DNA of 64,000 nucleotides from Exophiala sp. HKRS030 (taxonomy: Eukaryota; Ascomycota; Eurotiomycetes; Chaetothyriales; Herpotrichiellaceae), in NCBI GenBank assembly GCA_023897205.1, contig JAHWDD010000009.1, positions 744,001 to 808,000 of the forward strand. Direction: 5' to 3'. The notes under the pieces were generated by a model. The model worked only from the letters and a program-made list of their open reading frames with translations, ran no database searches and was not told the origin of the DNA. Positions 31,316 to 42,231 of the stretch are shown piece after piece. The position numbers and the translations under genes are program-made. Position 1 is the first letter of the stretch. Each line of letters begins with the position of its first letter.

Positions 31316-31954
31316 TCAAAACGTCCTCGCACAGCCATTTCCGGCATGAATGTACAACGGTCCTTTACACGTCATGCCCCTCGGGAGCGGGGGGCCTGCC
31401 ATCCAGTAGATCTGGTAGGTGTGCACGTCACGCAAATTACGGTCCTGGCAGGCATAGAACAGATTCAGGCCGTTGTTCATCAGCCCACCCCCCAAGTTGA
31501 AAGCGAACCGGTTGGTGCGTGTCCCCGCCGGGGCCGAACCGTGGGGAACGCTGAAGCCCACGGGTTTCGACTGGTGAGGGACGACGTACATGTTCTGCCA
31601 GCCCGTCGGGGACTGGTGGATGGATTGGAACGAAATGCCGTCCCCGGAAGAACCGCCGCCGTGGGTCGCGGGGCCGTTGACGATCAACGGCTCAGAGTAG
31701 GCTTGGTACTTGATCCGACCCAGGTAGGCGGAACTGTTGGCGTAGAACAAGCTGTAGGACTGGATGTCGTTGATGTCGAAATTGCCACCGCCGATTTGGA
31801 GCGAGTATGGACCCGAAGTCGACATCGAGTCCGGGTGGTCGTCGTGGTCATCATTGTCTTGACCGTGGTCAGGGTCGTCGTCCGGGATGGGAGCCGCGGC
31901 GGCGAGACCGAGCAGTGCCGCCGTTGAGACGGTGATGATGTAGCTGAGTTTCAT
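31316..31954 (-). CDS. Secreted protein with Asp/His-rich propiece
   Basis: Single exon, 212 aa from the ATG at 31954; an upstream extension to 32032 is open but unlike a coding N-terminus. Residues 1-21 form a signal peptide (MKLSYIITVSTAALLGLAAAA). It is followed by about 20 residues made almost entirely of Asp, His, Pro and Asn. The mature part (GGGNFDINDIQSYSLFYAN, GWQNMYVVPHQ, NNGLNLFYACQD, MTCKGPLYIHAG) is predicted beta-rich with three Cys residues. The layout recalls PhiA-like secreted cell-wall proteins, but similarity is only suggestive. The Asp/His segment could bind metal ions. Extracellular or wall location is inferred from the signal peptide. Confidence 0.8.
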   Translation of the reverse strand: MKLSYIITVSTAALLGLAAAAPIPDDDPDHGQDNDDHDDHPDSMSTSGPYSLQIGGGNFDINDIQSYSLFYANSSAYLGRIKYQAYSEPLIVNGPATHGGGSSGDGISFQSIHQSPTGWQNMYVVPHQSKPVGFSVPHGSAPAGTRTNRFAFNLGGGLMNNGLNLFYACQDRNLRDVHTYQIYWMAGPPLPRGMTCKGPLYIHAGNGCARTF

Positions 31955-33227
31955 TTTTTTGATTTTGACTATGGTCTTGAAACAGGTCAAGTATAGATAA
32001 ACTATTAGTTTCGTTTTGATATGCTGTAACAATGTCGAGCCGTGGCTGATATTCGAGAGAGCTGTTGTTGAAGTAATTCGGAAGAATCATTCGTGTGCGC
32101 CCAAGAATAGGGTCGATGTATTTGTATATTAACCTTAGCCACAAACATGTTCGAGAATAACATGAAAATCACCTGTGTTCCTCAAAATCAAGTAATGGCC
32201 AAAGAAGTGAGACATTGCCTCCCTCGAGCCAAGACTTGGATGAAGTCGAGACGAATGGGATGAAATGGTACAACTTCCAGCAGTATCCGATACATACCGC
32301 GTGATGAGAGAGAAGAACACCGACATCTAGAGAAATCCAGACCTGAATGCCTTCTGGGAGATTCTAACGTCCAAAACATGGGGTAGAGAAACTACGATTG
32401 GACTGATGGTCCCTGAGGCTCTGTTATCACCCTATGATCCGATTACGGTCACGCGAAGATCATGAGAGAACCATGTTCGCGCCATAACTCCTGCATGGGC
32501 CGTACAGACCGGGGTAAGCAACCAGCTGCTCGACCCCATCAGGTAAGATGTCATTCTGCAAATAGTAATAATGTCATGTGGAAGTTGACTGGAGGTTGGA
32601 CGGAAAAGAAGTTCGAAAAGAAGTTTGAACATGAAGTGTGGAACTATTTTTTATTCGCGCTCGGTATCTTCCCCCTTTTGGGGGACACGACGATGCCTTA
32701 CGGCCACACCCAATGCAATGTTCATAGACACTTGTATGCAATATGCTTTGAAGTCTGGTCGAACTATAGAAACATTACCGATGGTGTCGATAAAGGAGTC
32801 AAGCTGCAGAGTAAATGAAGCAATTTGTCTACCATGACCCAAGTTTCATTTGAAATACCTCCATCACCCCGAGAAAGATGAACTATACCAAAGGCCAGAG
32901 AGGGACGAAACAATCAGCTCGCGGAGTAAAATCATGGGTCAATTGGAAAGATGCATCTGAAGCTATGCTAATCGTCAAATTCGCGTCCATTTTCAATTCA
33001 GATGCACAATTATGCCCATGGTCACGGAGGAAACTCGTCATGTAGTGTCACAACCTTCGCCAATTCACTGCTCCTCTATATTATTAAACATTAGTAGAGT
33101 AGAATGAACGCGTCTTGCGCCTCACCGTTCACTCTCACCGCCTGTCTCGTGAAGCAGAAATTGGCCCAGTTCACTTGTGCATGCACACTGGATCTCTTTG
33201 TCAAACTCTTCCACAATCCAGGGCAAA
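31955..33227. other. Divergent intergenic region
   Basis: 1.27 kb between two divergent genes. Scattered short frames only; a GTG-initiated 17-codon extension of the downstream gene from 33177 is considered 5' leader. Confidence 0.45.
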
Positions 33228-34835
33228 ATGGAGGCTCCGGTGGAGAGAAAGGACTGTGCGCATCGCAGTCTACTTATGCTGCCTCCAGAGGTCATCAAAG
33301 AGATCCTGCGCAACCTTGTTTTGATCGAGCGTAATCGCACCTATGAAGATGTTTGGGGCGGGATGGACTGGCCGTACACCGACATGGTCAGGGACACCAA
33401 TGAGTTTCGTGACTGGTGGAAACGCTTCGACGACATGAGCAGACCAACGACGGAAAGAGTAGCTCGAGACAAGGAACTCCGCTGGGCCAGAGGACTTTCC
33501 AAAGACACGGTCAGACTCGATCTAACCATCCTCCGCGTCTGCAAGAGTCTGCATGAAGAAGGCGTCAAGATTTTCCATCAGGAGAACAAATTCATCGCAG
33601 TATTTGGGACCGGGACTGTCTTTCAGTCGGAGGGAATGAAATGGCCGAAATTCTGGGCTCCATCGTGGAGATGGGATGCAAAGAATCACCGATTCCTTCG
33701 GATGTGGTTCGGACAGGATGCGGTTGTCGATATCAACCCAGTCTTGTCACTCTTCCGTCAAGGTGGTGGACATCACAAAGATAATTTCAAGCTCATGCCA
33801 GCCGCAGATCTCTCAAGTATGGCCCCAGCCCTCGCAGCCGACCACTGGAGCTCAAAGCAGTTGCCAATCAACAATATTCAGTTTAAATTCGACTTAACGA
33901 TAAGAGCCAACGCCAGACCCAGTGATTTCGGAGGAAGCAACCAAGGCAAGGACGACATCATCGACTACCTCACACCACGCCTGCTCATGTGGATTGGAGA
34001 GAGCTTGAGGCGCGTCACAATTTCTGTTTCCGCACCTGATACAGTCGGGGACAACGTCCAGATTTGCGTCGACCTGGCAGAATCAATCATCAGCATTGTG
34101 CAGGCCTGGAATTGGGTAGCCAGAGAGAGACAAGCTGAGCTGTTCACCCGCCATCTCGAGACACACCTGGAAACTATCGACAACGCTGTGAAGGAGTGCA
34201 ACGTGGAGAAAGCAGACAGGGCTTTCTGCAGATTATGCGAGGACGTACAGGCATTGCGCTGGCATCCCACCCTTCAACCTACCTCACAGATGCGCGACTT
34301 CGAATCGATTTCCTTGACCGACCTGCGAAGCGCATATTGGAGCATCTATGCACTCGCTTGCCATAGCATAGGCAGTCTGGTAACGACGAAGCAAACTTAC
34401 CCCAAGCGGTTTCCCGACCAGATCTCCTTTCTCCGCTGGGCCCTTATGCGTGCTGAAATACCAATGACTCACCTCAAGCGCGATCCAGAATGGCAGCTGC
34501 GCGCCATCCTGCAGTTTGCCCGCCTTCTCATTGATGCAGGTTGCACGCGCTGGGTCGTATACGATTGTATCCACACCGCAGCAAAGATATTCGACCATTG
34601 CTTGAGTGACGACAATGAAAGCGGTCAAGTCCAGAGACTCCGAGATCTCAAGAGACACATTCCGGCATACAGAAGCCTATCAACGGAACCGGAGTCGTAC
34701 CAGTATCCTCACCCGAAAGAGTTGACACCTGGAGATATTGCTGGAATTGATCAGTTGGCCAGAAATTGGATACAGGAGGTGGAGATGCTGTGTGGAGAGG
34801 CACAGATGAGCTTGAGCCAGTTCCAAGTGATCTAG
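33228..34835 (+). CDS. F-box/2EXR-like hypothetical protein
   Basis: Single exon, 535 aa from the ATG at 33228 (MEAPVERKD). Near the N-terminus, LLMLPPEVIKEILRNLVL resembles the first helix of fungal F-box or 2EXR proteins, and LTILRVCKSLHEEGVKIFHQENKFI is the second signature segment of that group, in which a resolved old-gene-like block precedes a conserved FxxEN motif. The remainder is a variable helical region rich in Trp. These proteins are lineage-expanded in Pezizomycotina and few have known partners. A substrate-recruiting role with an SCF complex is possible only if the helix is a true F-box. Confidence 0.72.
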   Translation: MEAPVERKDCAHRSLLMLPPEVIKEILRNLVLIERNRTYEDVWGGMDWPYTDMVRDTNEFRDWWKRFDDMSRPTTERVARDKELRWARGLSKDTVRLDLTILRVCKSLHEEGVKIFHQENKFIAVFGTGTVFQSEGMKWPKFWAPSWRWDAKNHRFLRMWFGQDAVVDINPVLSLFRQGGGHHKDNFKLMPAADLSSMAPALAADHWSSKQLPINNIQFKFDLTIRANARPSDFGGSNQGKDDIIDYLTPRLLMWIGESLRRVTISVSAPDTVGDNVQICVDLAESIISIVQAWNWVARERQAELFTRHLETHLETIDNAVKECNVEKADRAFCRLCEDVQALRWHPTLQPTSQMRDFESISLTDLRSAYWSIYALACHSIGSLVTTKQTYPKRFPDQISFLRWALMRAEIPMTHLKRDPEWQLRAILQFARLLIDAGCTRWVVYDCIHTAAKIFDHCLSDDNESGQVQRLRDLKRHIPAYRSLSTEPESYQYPHPKELTPGDIAGIDQLARNWIQEVEMLCGEAQMSLSQFQVI

Positions 34836-35569
34836 CTAGGTGGTCAAGTTTTGAGATAGACCTCCGATATGACATGTGAAATGAGATTGCTTAAGCACCT
34901 TGCACTGGTATATCGACTCTTGACATCGTGGATTTTTGTGGTTGTCATGTATTACTCGGTATGACCACTTGAATTGCACGGTATTTAGCTCACGCCCTTG
35001 TAAGTCCATTAATCGTTCCCACAGAGATTTCAGGGCGGATGCCGCAAAATGGTGACACTATTCTGCATTTTTGGCGCCAGTTTTCTAGGATCATGCAGGA
35101 GAGGGAAAATATACGAGGACGCCGGGTGAAAGCCACGAATGAAGGAAGACGCACAAGGCTGAACAGAGTACGAGGAGATTACGAAATTTGCACGGGGTTC
35201 TGGAGGACCGGCTCGGGGGGCCTGACCTGAGCCTAGAACGCCCAATCAGACGAAGAAAACATGCTCCCGAGCACCCTCAACACAGGCATTTGGGGCGCTA
35301 CAGGGGCTATTGAACGCTCTAAAAGTAAAAGACCCTGGCTGGATTGATTCAAGAACTCATTTTTCTCTCCTAGCCACCGCTTTCACTGTCGATCAGGCAG
35401 CAGCAACATGCTTAAAATATCCTCCTAACCAGGAAGGGTGACTTCACATCTATTCAACAGCATCTACATCATCCGTCGAAGGGCAGCAGATATTGACGAG
35501 AGCAAATAGCAAGTACCAGAACCATCATGGGCAACAAAGTCCACGTTACTGAGCACACAGGCGCATACA
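34836..35569. other. Intergenic region
   Basis: About 0.7 kb with no supported feature. An ATG at 35526 in good context opens only 34 codons before a stop in another frame than the next gene. Confidence 0.45.
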
Positions 35570-36265
35570 ATGCAATCGCACAAATCTCCACACGGACTTC
35601 AATGTCTCAAGATTCTGTTCAGCGAATATGACAGCTCTAACCCCAGTCGCATGGCACTGAACGACCTTCTCACGGTAGACTTTCAGGATAATACGAATGG
35701 CAGCGACAGGAATACAGGTCGTGAGGAGACTATAGAGACCATCATGTCCTCCCGAGCAAAATGTACCAGGCACCAAATTGATCTCAAACATGCCTGGTGC
35801 ATAGAAAACTCCGGCTCGAGTCAGACGGTTTTCTTTGAGGCGGTGCGATTCATGGTTCTCGACGGCGACGAGGACTGGACGAGGATACCTCTGTCTGGTC
35901 GCATTGAGGTCAAAGTCAAAGAGAATAGATTCAAGCTCAAAGATGCCGTCGCCCAGATCTCCAGTCGGAGGATGACATCCGACGCCAGCCAGCTGGTCAA
36001 GAGAGACTTGTCCAGAACAGCAACAACGACAACTTTGCCCATGAGCCCAGCTCATACGTCGTCTGTTGATCTACAACCCTCGACCAGTCAACTCGTGCTA
36101 GCAAACGTCCCAGAACTGCCAGCTGCCAACAATACTCCAAGCGACACCAAATCCCCTCCTTCTTATCGGAAATCACAGTCCAGTAAAGATGGGCCGACGC
36201 GAACTCCAACGGTGACGTCTGGGAGTTCGGTGGATGCAGTTGAGAAGCCTCTTAGTCCATCTTGA
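35570..36265 (+). CDS. Hypothetical protein, Ser/Thr/Pro-rich C-terminus
   Basis: Frame of 231 aa; the start may be 35570 or the internal ATG at 35651 (MALNDLL). Residues 40-135 include a short ordered region (KHAWCIENSGSSQTVFFEAVRFMVLDGDEDWTRI, then KVKENRFKLKDAVAQI) and the last 90 residues are disordered (Ser, Thr, Pro). A better-looking initiator at 35526 (ATCATGGGC) is in a different frame and ends after 34 codons, so an unseen intron or a frameshift near 35560-35630 is possible. No family recognised. The antisense frame across 35546-36055 is less protein-like. Confidence 0.5.
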   Translation: MQSHKSPHGLQCLKILFSEYDSSNPSRMALNDLLTVDFQDNTNGSDRNTGREETIETIMSSRAKCTRHQIDLKHAWCIENSGSSQTVFFEAVRFMVLDGDEDWTRIPLSGRIEVKVKENRFKLKDAVAQISSRRMTSDASQLVKRDLSRTATTTTLPMSPAHTSSVDLQPSTSQLVLANVPELPAANNTPSDTKSPPSYRKSQSSKDGPTRTPTVTSGSSVDAVEKPLSPS

Positions 36266-36479
36266 ATATATCGATCACGAAAGAAGGCGTAATTGGACCT
36301 CGGAGCTATGGAAGGCACGGATGACCAAGAGCTGAAGGCTGCGGTCAGATTTGTCTCAAATCTTTTGGGCCTCAGGGAATTCAACCGCTGCCGTGATAGG
36401 ATAGTTGGGGCGCTTGTGTCGCTGCGCAACCCCTGTTGGTATGGACCAGTATGTATTCAGTCAGATCCATTCCAGGGTA

Positions 36480-37169
36480 TCAAGGCTTCTCCGTAGGCGA
36501 AGTAATGGTCGTCGGTAATGGAGCAACTCGTCCCAAACCGCCTCTCAAGAGAACTTCGAACCGACTTTCCATCTTACTGAAGAATCCTCTATAGTCTCGG
36601 CCTGGGATTTCTGGATTTCGCCAACCTTCTTTACACCAGACGCTCCAGCTGCCCAACTGATGTGCCACAAGAACGTCAGTCGCGAGCCTATCCCCCACAA
36701 CTACAATTTCCCGTGGATCATCCGTGACTCCATGGTCCCGAAAGAACTTCAAGATGTCTGGTCCGCAAAGTGGTTTCTTCCGATCTGGATGTTGTCTCAA
36801 GACTGGTAATCCGAGCTCAAGTTCCAGCTGCTTAGCCTCTGCTTCGTGCTCGGGAGCCGAAGAACTACCAGCAGTATTCGACACTATCAAGATACTATGC
36901 GCGTTCTGAGAGAATTCAGTACTTTGTTTAATCTTCTCGATCTTGTTGAGATATGCTTGGTGCATTTTTGCCGTTTCGGGAGGGCATAGTGTATTATCTT
37001 TGTCTAAAACAATAGCTCGAATGGTAGGCTTCGTAGGTAGAGAAGGGCCAACTGGCAGTGGAAGCCATAACAAGGTTGGGATGGTTCGATGTGGCAGAAG
37101 CGCCGACGGGTCATGTAAGGCATAAGCCAGACTTAGGCGAAGAGCTGGAACATTGGAAAAGAGTGGCAT
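36480..37169 (-). CDS. GEP4: Mitochondrial phosphatidylglycerophosphatase
   Basis: Single exon, 229 aa. The HAD-type phosphatase motif DKDNT lies at residues 56-60 (DxDxT), with SNTAGS as motif II and GDRLATDVLVA as motif IV, the pattern of Gep4. The enzyme removes phosphate from phosphatidylglycerophosphate at the matrix face of the mitochondrial inner membrane, the second step of cardiolipin synthesis. The N-terminal MPLFSNVPALRLSLAYALHDPSALLPH resembles the conserved Gep4 start and may help targeting. Length matches the family. It is divergent from SMD3, with about 380 bp between the starts. Confidence 0.93.
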   Translation of the reverse strand: MPLFSNVPALRLSLAYALHDPSALLPHRTIPTLLWLPLPVGPSLPTKPTIRAIVLDKDNTLCPPETAKMHQAYLNKIEKIKQSTEFSQNAHSILIVSNTAGSSSAPEHEAEAKQLELELGLPVLRQHPDRKKPLCGPDILKFFRDHGVTDDPREIVVVGDRLATDVLVAHQLGSWSVWCKEGWRNPEIPGRDYRGFFSKMESRFEVLLRGGLGRVAPLPTTITSPTEKP

Positions 37170-37549
37170 GACAAGTCAGATTTGACTTCTGAGATTCGAA
37201 GCGATGGCTGAGACTAGAAATTCAGGTTGCGACTTTCATACACGATGTAAACATGAAGGTAAGAACATGGCATCGACTACCTAGATATGGTGCGTTAATA
37301 CGACAACGAGGAGTAAGTTATTTTGGCGGAGATAAGACTCCACAGCCGGACTTAGTCATGCACTATCGACTGCGCTACTTTTTCCCGCGCTCGGGGATGA
37401 AAGAATGAACAAACATCACAACTAGAACAACAACCTCACACAAGCCCTCGCGAACCCCTCGAAACAAATCAGTCATCGCTATCTGTCTCTCTGTATTTGC
37501 AACCTCTGGCGACAACCCTTAACAGCGCACTCTCAGACACAAGCCGACA
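37170..37549. promoter_or_regulatory. Divergent promoter of GEP4 and SMD3
   Basis: Short bidirectional promoter between two housekeeping genes. No canonical TATA box seen; the SMD3 side has a CA-rich leader. Confidence 0.5.
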
Positions 37550-38063
37550 ATGGGAAAATTACAGTCTACAATCGGTATCCCCATCAAATTGCTTAATGAG
37601 GCACAGGTGAGCTCTCTTTGCGCCAAGTCGATTAGCAGGCAATAGGGACTAATCATGCGTATACGAATAGGGACATGTTGTGACTCTAGAACTCACTTCT
37701 GGCCAAGTCTACCGTGGAAAACTCATTGAAGGTATGAGAAGAATTCTGCATTCCATTCTCAGCGATAGCAAGATCAGATCTGTCGCATATCTTGCTTCGA
37801 GAATGTTGCTGACATGCGCTAATTCCACAGCCGAGGACAACATGAACGTTCAACTCAAAGACATCACAGCCACAGCTCGCGACGGCCGAGTATCACATCT
37901 CGACCAAGTCTACATTCGAGGCAGTCATGTGCGCTTTTTCATCGTTCCCGACATGTTGCGAAACGCTCCGATGTTCCGATCACGAGGCACAAGAGGTCGC
38001 GGTGTTGGTTTGGCTCGAGGTAGGGCTACGGTGAACAGAGCACGGGCTGGCAGACGAGGTTGA
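37550..38063 (+). CDS. SMD3: Small nuclear ribonucleoprotein Sm D3
   Basis: Three exons, 37550-37606, 37671-37731 and 37831-38063, encode 116 aa. The Sm1 motif is spread over exons 1-3 ([41 protein letters not shown]) and the Sm2 motif is [17 protein letters not shown]. The tail carries the Arg-Gly residues ([12 protein letters not shown]) that are typically dimethylated in SmD proteins. It is a core component of the heptameric Sm ring on U1, U2, U4 and U5 snRNA. The exon joins are confirmed by complete conservation of the Sm fold. Confidence 0.96.
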
Positions 38064-38727
38064 GAGGAAGACACTGAAAGACGTTCATGACATGGAAAAG
38101 GAAATGGAAAAATAGGGGATACTCTTCTCATGCGACAGCTGATGCACCGCAAAGTCGCGAATTCTGCTATGGGCTTAAATCGAGTTTTGCGTATTACCTG
38201 TCGATGGAGTTTGAGGGCCAGACTGAGGACTCGCCACGAGAGAATGAGATTGATGTGTGCGTGGGAACGACACCAGCTTCATAAAGGCACGGGCTAAGGA
38301 CCATTGGAGCAGGACCATCACAGTGTCACTAGATTCCAAGTTTGATTGCGATTGTTGTTATCCTGATTACGCCTTTGCAAGGCTCTGTGTCAGCCTTGCC
38401 AAGACCCAATATAAATCGTGTCGGCGAGTTCACGCCAGATTGGTCAGGCCTCCCACAGGGGCCAAACAATACATTCCTGGCGTCTACGACATTTGTCTAT
38501 TTCATGCCAGAGAAATTCTGTATGTATGAATGTAATATATCGATCCTCGAGTTCTTGGGTTTGCTTACATTTCCCACCGTTTGGCCCATAATGAGCAAGT
38601 GACAACCGGACAGACTTACACGTACCGACGGCGGGCTTGTTGTACAAACGTGTTGATTCTCCGTAAACACCAAAGCGTTCCTACATTCATGTCTCCCTGA
38701 AGGAACAGCGTTGACAGGCCAGCCGAG
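38064..38727. other. Intergenic region
   Basis: 0.66 kb between two plus-strand genes; 3' flank of SMD3 and promoter of the following gene. Nothing else recognised. Confidence 0.5.
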
Positions 38728-40118
38728 ATGGACAACATCGCTCCCATCCATAGCGTCGAAACCTCGGGTAGGAATGAGCCAAGTGGAGTCTCTACGGGCT
38801 TTTCAACTGGCACAACTCGGTTTCCTTCTCGGAATGAATCTGTACTTCGAGACCGTCAAACAGCCGACATCCAAAACGAGATCTTCGGTAGCGATTTCAC
38901 CCATCGCAGCTCAGGGCCCATCCACCTCGAGCCACCCCCGGTGGTTGTTCGACCTCCCAAGATCAAAAGCGACGGCTTCAGCCACGCCGCATTCTCCTGG
39001 CTCTCCTGGAGTAATAGCGAACAGAAGGACATCTCCCACTGTGTAAGATCGACGCGCAAATCTTACACGTCGACAAAGACCTTTCAGCTCTTTGGTGTCA
39101 CTGTGACGAGAGCCATCACTTTCAAGACCACCGAGAGTGGGGTCGATGCGGCAAGGGTGAACGTTGGCTTGGTAAGTGTCGAAAACAAAATCCAAGACAG
39201 CCACAGGGTTGCGCAGACGCTACTGACACACGGTATCCAAAAATCGTTAGGGATGGCACGGGAAGGAGACACATTGGGTCCGTGACCATCTGCCTAAGGT
39301 GCAAGAGAAACTGCAGCAGTACGCACGAAACGAACCGACCGAGGCGACCGAGTGGACTCCAAGTCAAGAGAACAGCACCACCGCCACCGACGTTGAACAG
39401 CAAAAGCTCCCCGGCGGCGAATCCGGAAGATCGAAGGGCATCCACAGGTTTGCACACCCATGGCTACACGACTACTACTATGTGGTGGTCGGTTTCATGA
39501 GCGAAGAAAGTATTCCGAGGGAGAAGATCCGCCGCGTCGTCGAAATTCAGGGGTTATTCCAACAGATCCGCAAGGCGCAGAGACAGCTGAGGAATCCCTT
39601 TCGGAGAATGCTGTCGCTGAAGGAAGTTTCGGGGTTTGGCATCTACGAGTGCGACCCGATCAAGGGTTACCACAGAGAGGTGGAACTGGACAAGGAAACT
39701 GAAAGGGCACTGGCAGAGTTGTGGCGAAGTTACAACGGGAACAATCTCGACTACGAGGGCCGTTGGCTGATGTGGATCCACCAACATTTCAACAACGGAT
39801 CGAAGAACCCAGAGATGGGCAGGTTGGCCCTGGAGTTGAAACTGCAATGGTCCGTCTTCAAGGTCGTCATCTGGGGCATCATCCCGGTCCTGCTGAGTCT
39901 GGCCATCGGGTTCTGGTACATGTACTCGGATCATGGCGACGTCGATGACGTGGCCGTTGCGGAGGCGGCTTGGGTCATTGCCAGTTACATTGTCACCACA
40001 TCAGCGTGTGAGTTCTCCCTCCTTCTTCCTGCTACGTGTCAATAACCCCGGCTAATTTTGAATACATACAGTACTTCTTGCCCTTCTTGCTGTTATCACC
40101 CAGCTGGGCAACATCTAA
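38728..40118 (+). CDS. Fungal membrane-anchored hypothetical protein
   Basis: Three exons, 38728-39171, 39251-40007 and 40072-40118, give 415 aa. The first intron (GTAAGT...TTAG, 79 nt) joins frames that are different in the genomic DNA, and the second (64 nt) completes a last transmembrane segment. Residues 1-110 are disordered. The centre (HDYYYVVVGFMSEESIPREKIRRVV, then SGFGIYECDPIKGYH and YEGRWLMWIHQHFNN) precedes two C-terminal helices, VVIWGIIPVLLSLAIGFWYM and AWVIASYIVTTSALLLALLAVI. Many Pezizomycotina have proteins with this same tail architecture, of unknown function. The exon structure is inferred from splice signals and phase. Confidence 0.72.
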
Positions 40119-40709
40119 GGCTGGTCTTCTGGTGCTACCTTGGCACCCTGGTGATGATGATTTTGCATTTTTCGTTTTCAGAGCGACATCAGTCTTAGAA
40201 TTGAAAGCCTTGGGAAAGTCTTTGAGCGGTGATGTAAGGTGTTTTACTTCTACAGCTATGGCATGCAGGTACATGGATATGAACAGGAATGTTGTAGAAT
40301 TTGGCGAAGGACGACAAAGCGAATTCCTTGGTCTTTTCTGTGTATAGACCGATATCGGTTATAGACCACTTGTCATATGACTTTGCCTTTGTAAGCTATG
40401 AGACTGAACTTCTGTACTTATTGAAGTGCAAAAGGTCATAGTTACCAAGTACTATCTGAAAATCCAGCCTCGTCACGTGATGCGGATTGTGGCAAGGCTA
40501 CGATTCCAGCGCCCTGACTTCTTCCAACTGTAATTGTATCTATTCCACACGAATTTTATGTTAGCGATGATCTTAATCCAATAAAAGGCTATGATCGAAG
40601 AATCAGTCTCTGCAACTCAATAGAAGACTTCAAGTCTCAAAGAACCCAGCTTTGTGTCTACGACATAGCGTGTTTTCTGAACCACATATCACCCCCTCCG
40701 GAGGTGACC
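40119..40709. other. Intergenic region
   Basis: 0.59 kb with no supported feature; includes the promoter of the IRC6-like gene. Confidence 0.5.
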
Positions 40710-42098
40710 ATGGACAATAACGCGGAAGAAGAAGGAGTCAACCAAAGTTCTCTCCGGTTGTTGATCTTAGCACCGGCGTCGGATCCGACATCGAGGCCTC
40801 CATTTTCGAGTCTTTTGCACGCAATCACGGGCGTGAAACCCTCGGACGAGGTGACTTCATTTTCAGGCTACACCACTCACCCTCCACTCAGCCTGAGGAC
40901 GAAATACTACAGTACGGACATCAATATATGGTGCGATGAATTGCCTGTAGATACGAACTCCTCACGAGATACTTCCCAAAGTCAGGTTTTGTCGTCAGAG
41001 ACTCGTGATACTCCAGTCGTCCCTTCGAATGGAACGAAGAGTGAATCAGAAAAAGGGTCGTCCAGCGACAAACCTCCTGCTGCTGATTTTGACCTCGGAG
41101 CCGATTCTGCCGCCGCCGCCGCCACCACCACCACCACCGCAACGACAACACTTCAAGAATGGACGAAACAAATGTTGTCACCTGCCGCTTCCGAAGTCAG
41201 AGCCGTGATAGGCGGTATCATTCTCATCCTACCCGCGCCGTCGCCGTCGACTTCCTCGCCCCTGGTCCCACAGTCACATATCCAACTCATCGAATCCATT
41301 CACTCGGTCCGTGAGGCGATTGAAGACGAAAGCTACCACGGCGAACTCGCTTCCGTCGTGGTGGTTCAACCTTCGAGTTCGGACACGGCGAGTCCCTCGA
41401 AGCTCGCCGAGACCTGCGACCACCTTGAAGAAGTGTGTCTGTCCGAAAAGGGTATCCTAGGTTGGGACTTTGTTTCGTGGAACGGCCAAGTGCCTTCCTC
41501 GACCGAGAATGAGGGCGGTGCCGGTTCCAGTTCCGAACGGAACGAGTACGGGGAAAGGACAGGGATCCATAGGGCCATCGAGGTCCTAGAGGGAGTCGAC
41601 TGGTCTGCTTCACCTTTCTACAACCACGACGACGACGACGACGGATTCGACATTGACGGAGACGACGAGTTTGACGATTTTGGTAACCTCGACGGTGACA
41701 AAACAAAAGGTGGCGTCTCCATGGCCAGCGTCTTGCGAAACGCTAGGAGGTCCGGGCTTGACTATGAACTACAGCGTGAGATGATGGAGTTGAAGATTGC
41801 TCTTGATGATGACGACGACGACGATGATGATGAAGACGAAGGAAAAGATGGTGATGCAGAAGAAGACGATCATCGTCCCCAAGAGAAGAACAATAGTGGT
41901 GGTCAGAGCAACACAAGCGCTGGAGATGATGACGATGACGATGATGATGAAAACATTCAAGTCGAACAACTTCAAGGCTTGATGGATCGTGTCGTTGCTA
42001 TTCGCGATGCTGGGTCCGAATTGCCACCGGCGGAGAGGGGAAGATTCGCAAAACGAGAAATCAATAAGATCATGCGAGAACTGGGTTCGAGTACGTGA
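40710..42098 (+). CDS. IRC6/p34 (alpha/gamma-adaptin-binding) family protein
   Basis: Single exon, 462 aa from the ATG at 40710 (MDNNAEEE). The N-terminal part (LRLLILAPASDP then GVKPSD) matches the Rossmann-like P-loop-lacking domain of p34/AAGAB. The C-terminal helix QVEQLQGLMDRVVAIRDAG followed by LPPAERGRFAKREINKIMREL is the diagnostic adaptin-binding end. Yeast Irc6 and human AAGAB assist assembly of clathrin adaptor complexes AP-1 and AP-2. The middle contains long Asp runs (41625-41660 and 41808-41835, 41925-41955) encoded by mixed GAT and GAC codons, and a poly-Ala/poly-Thr stretch, which make it longer than relatives. Confidence 0.82.
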   Translation: MDNNAEEEGVNQSSLRLLILAPASDPTSRPPFSSLLHAITGVKPSDEVTSFSGYTTHPPLSLRTKYYSTDINIWCDELPVDTNSSRDTSQSQVLSSETRDTPVVPSNGTKSESEKGSSSDKPPAADFDLGADSAAAAATTTTTATTTLQEWTKQMLSPAASEVRAVIGGIILILPAPSPSTSSPLVPQSHIQLIESIHSVREAIEDESYHGELASVVVVQPSSSDTASPSKLAETCDHLEEVCLSEKGILGWDFVSWNGQVPSSTENEGGAGSSSERNEYGERTGIHRAIEVLEGVDWSASPFYNHDDDDDGFDIDGDDEFDDFGNLDGDKTKGGVSMASVLRNARRSGLDYELQREMMELKIALDDDDDDDDDEDEGKDGDAEEDDHRPQEKNNSGGQSNTSAGDDDDDDDDENIQVEQLQGLMDRVVAIRDAGSELPPAERGRFAKREINKIMRELGSST

Positions 42099-42231
42099 GG
42101 TGGTAGATAAGGTTGTTAAATTATTGGATTACTGGGTATCAATCACCATTACATTCATCTCTCGTCACAAATGTTGCCCGGCGTCTCCTGACAACTAGCA
42201 AATAACCAAAAGGTCGTCCCAACATGTACTG

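Noticed and set aside
35546..36055. 169-codon minus-strand frame
   Set aside because: Antisense to the plus-strand hypothetical gene and less protein-like.
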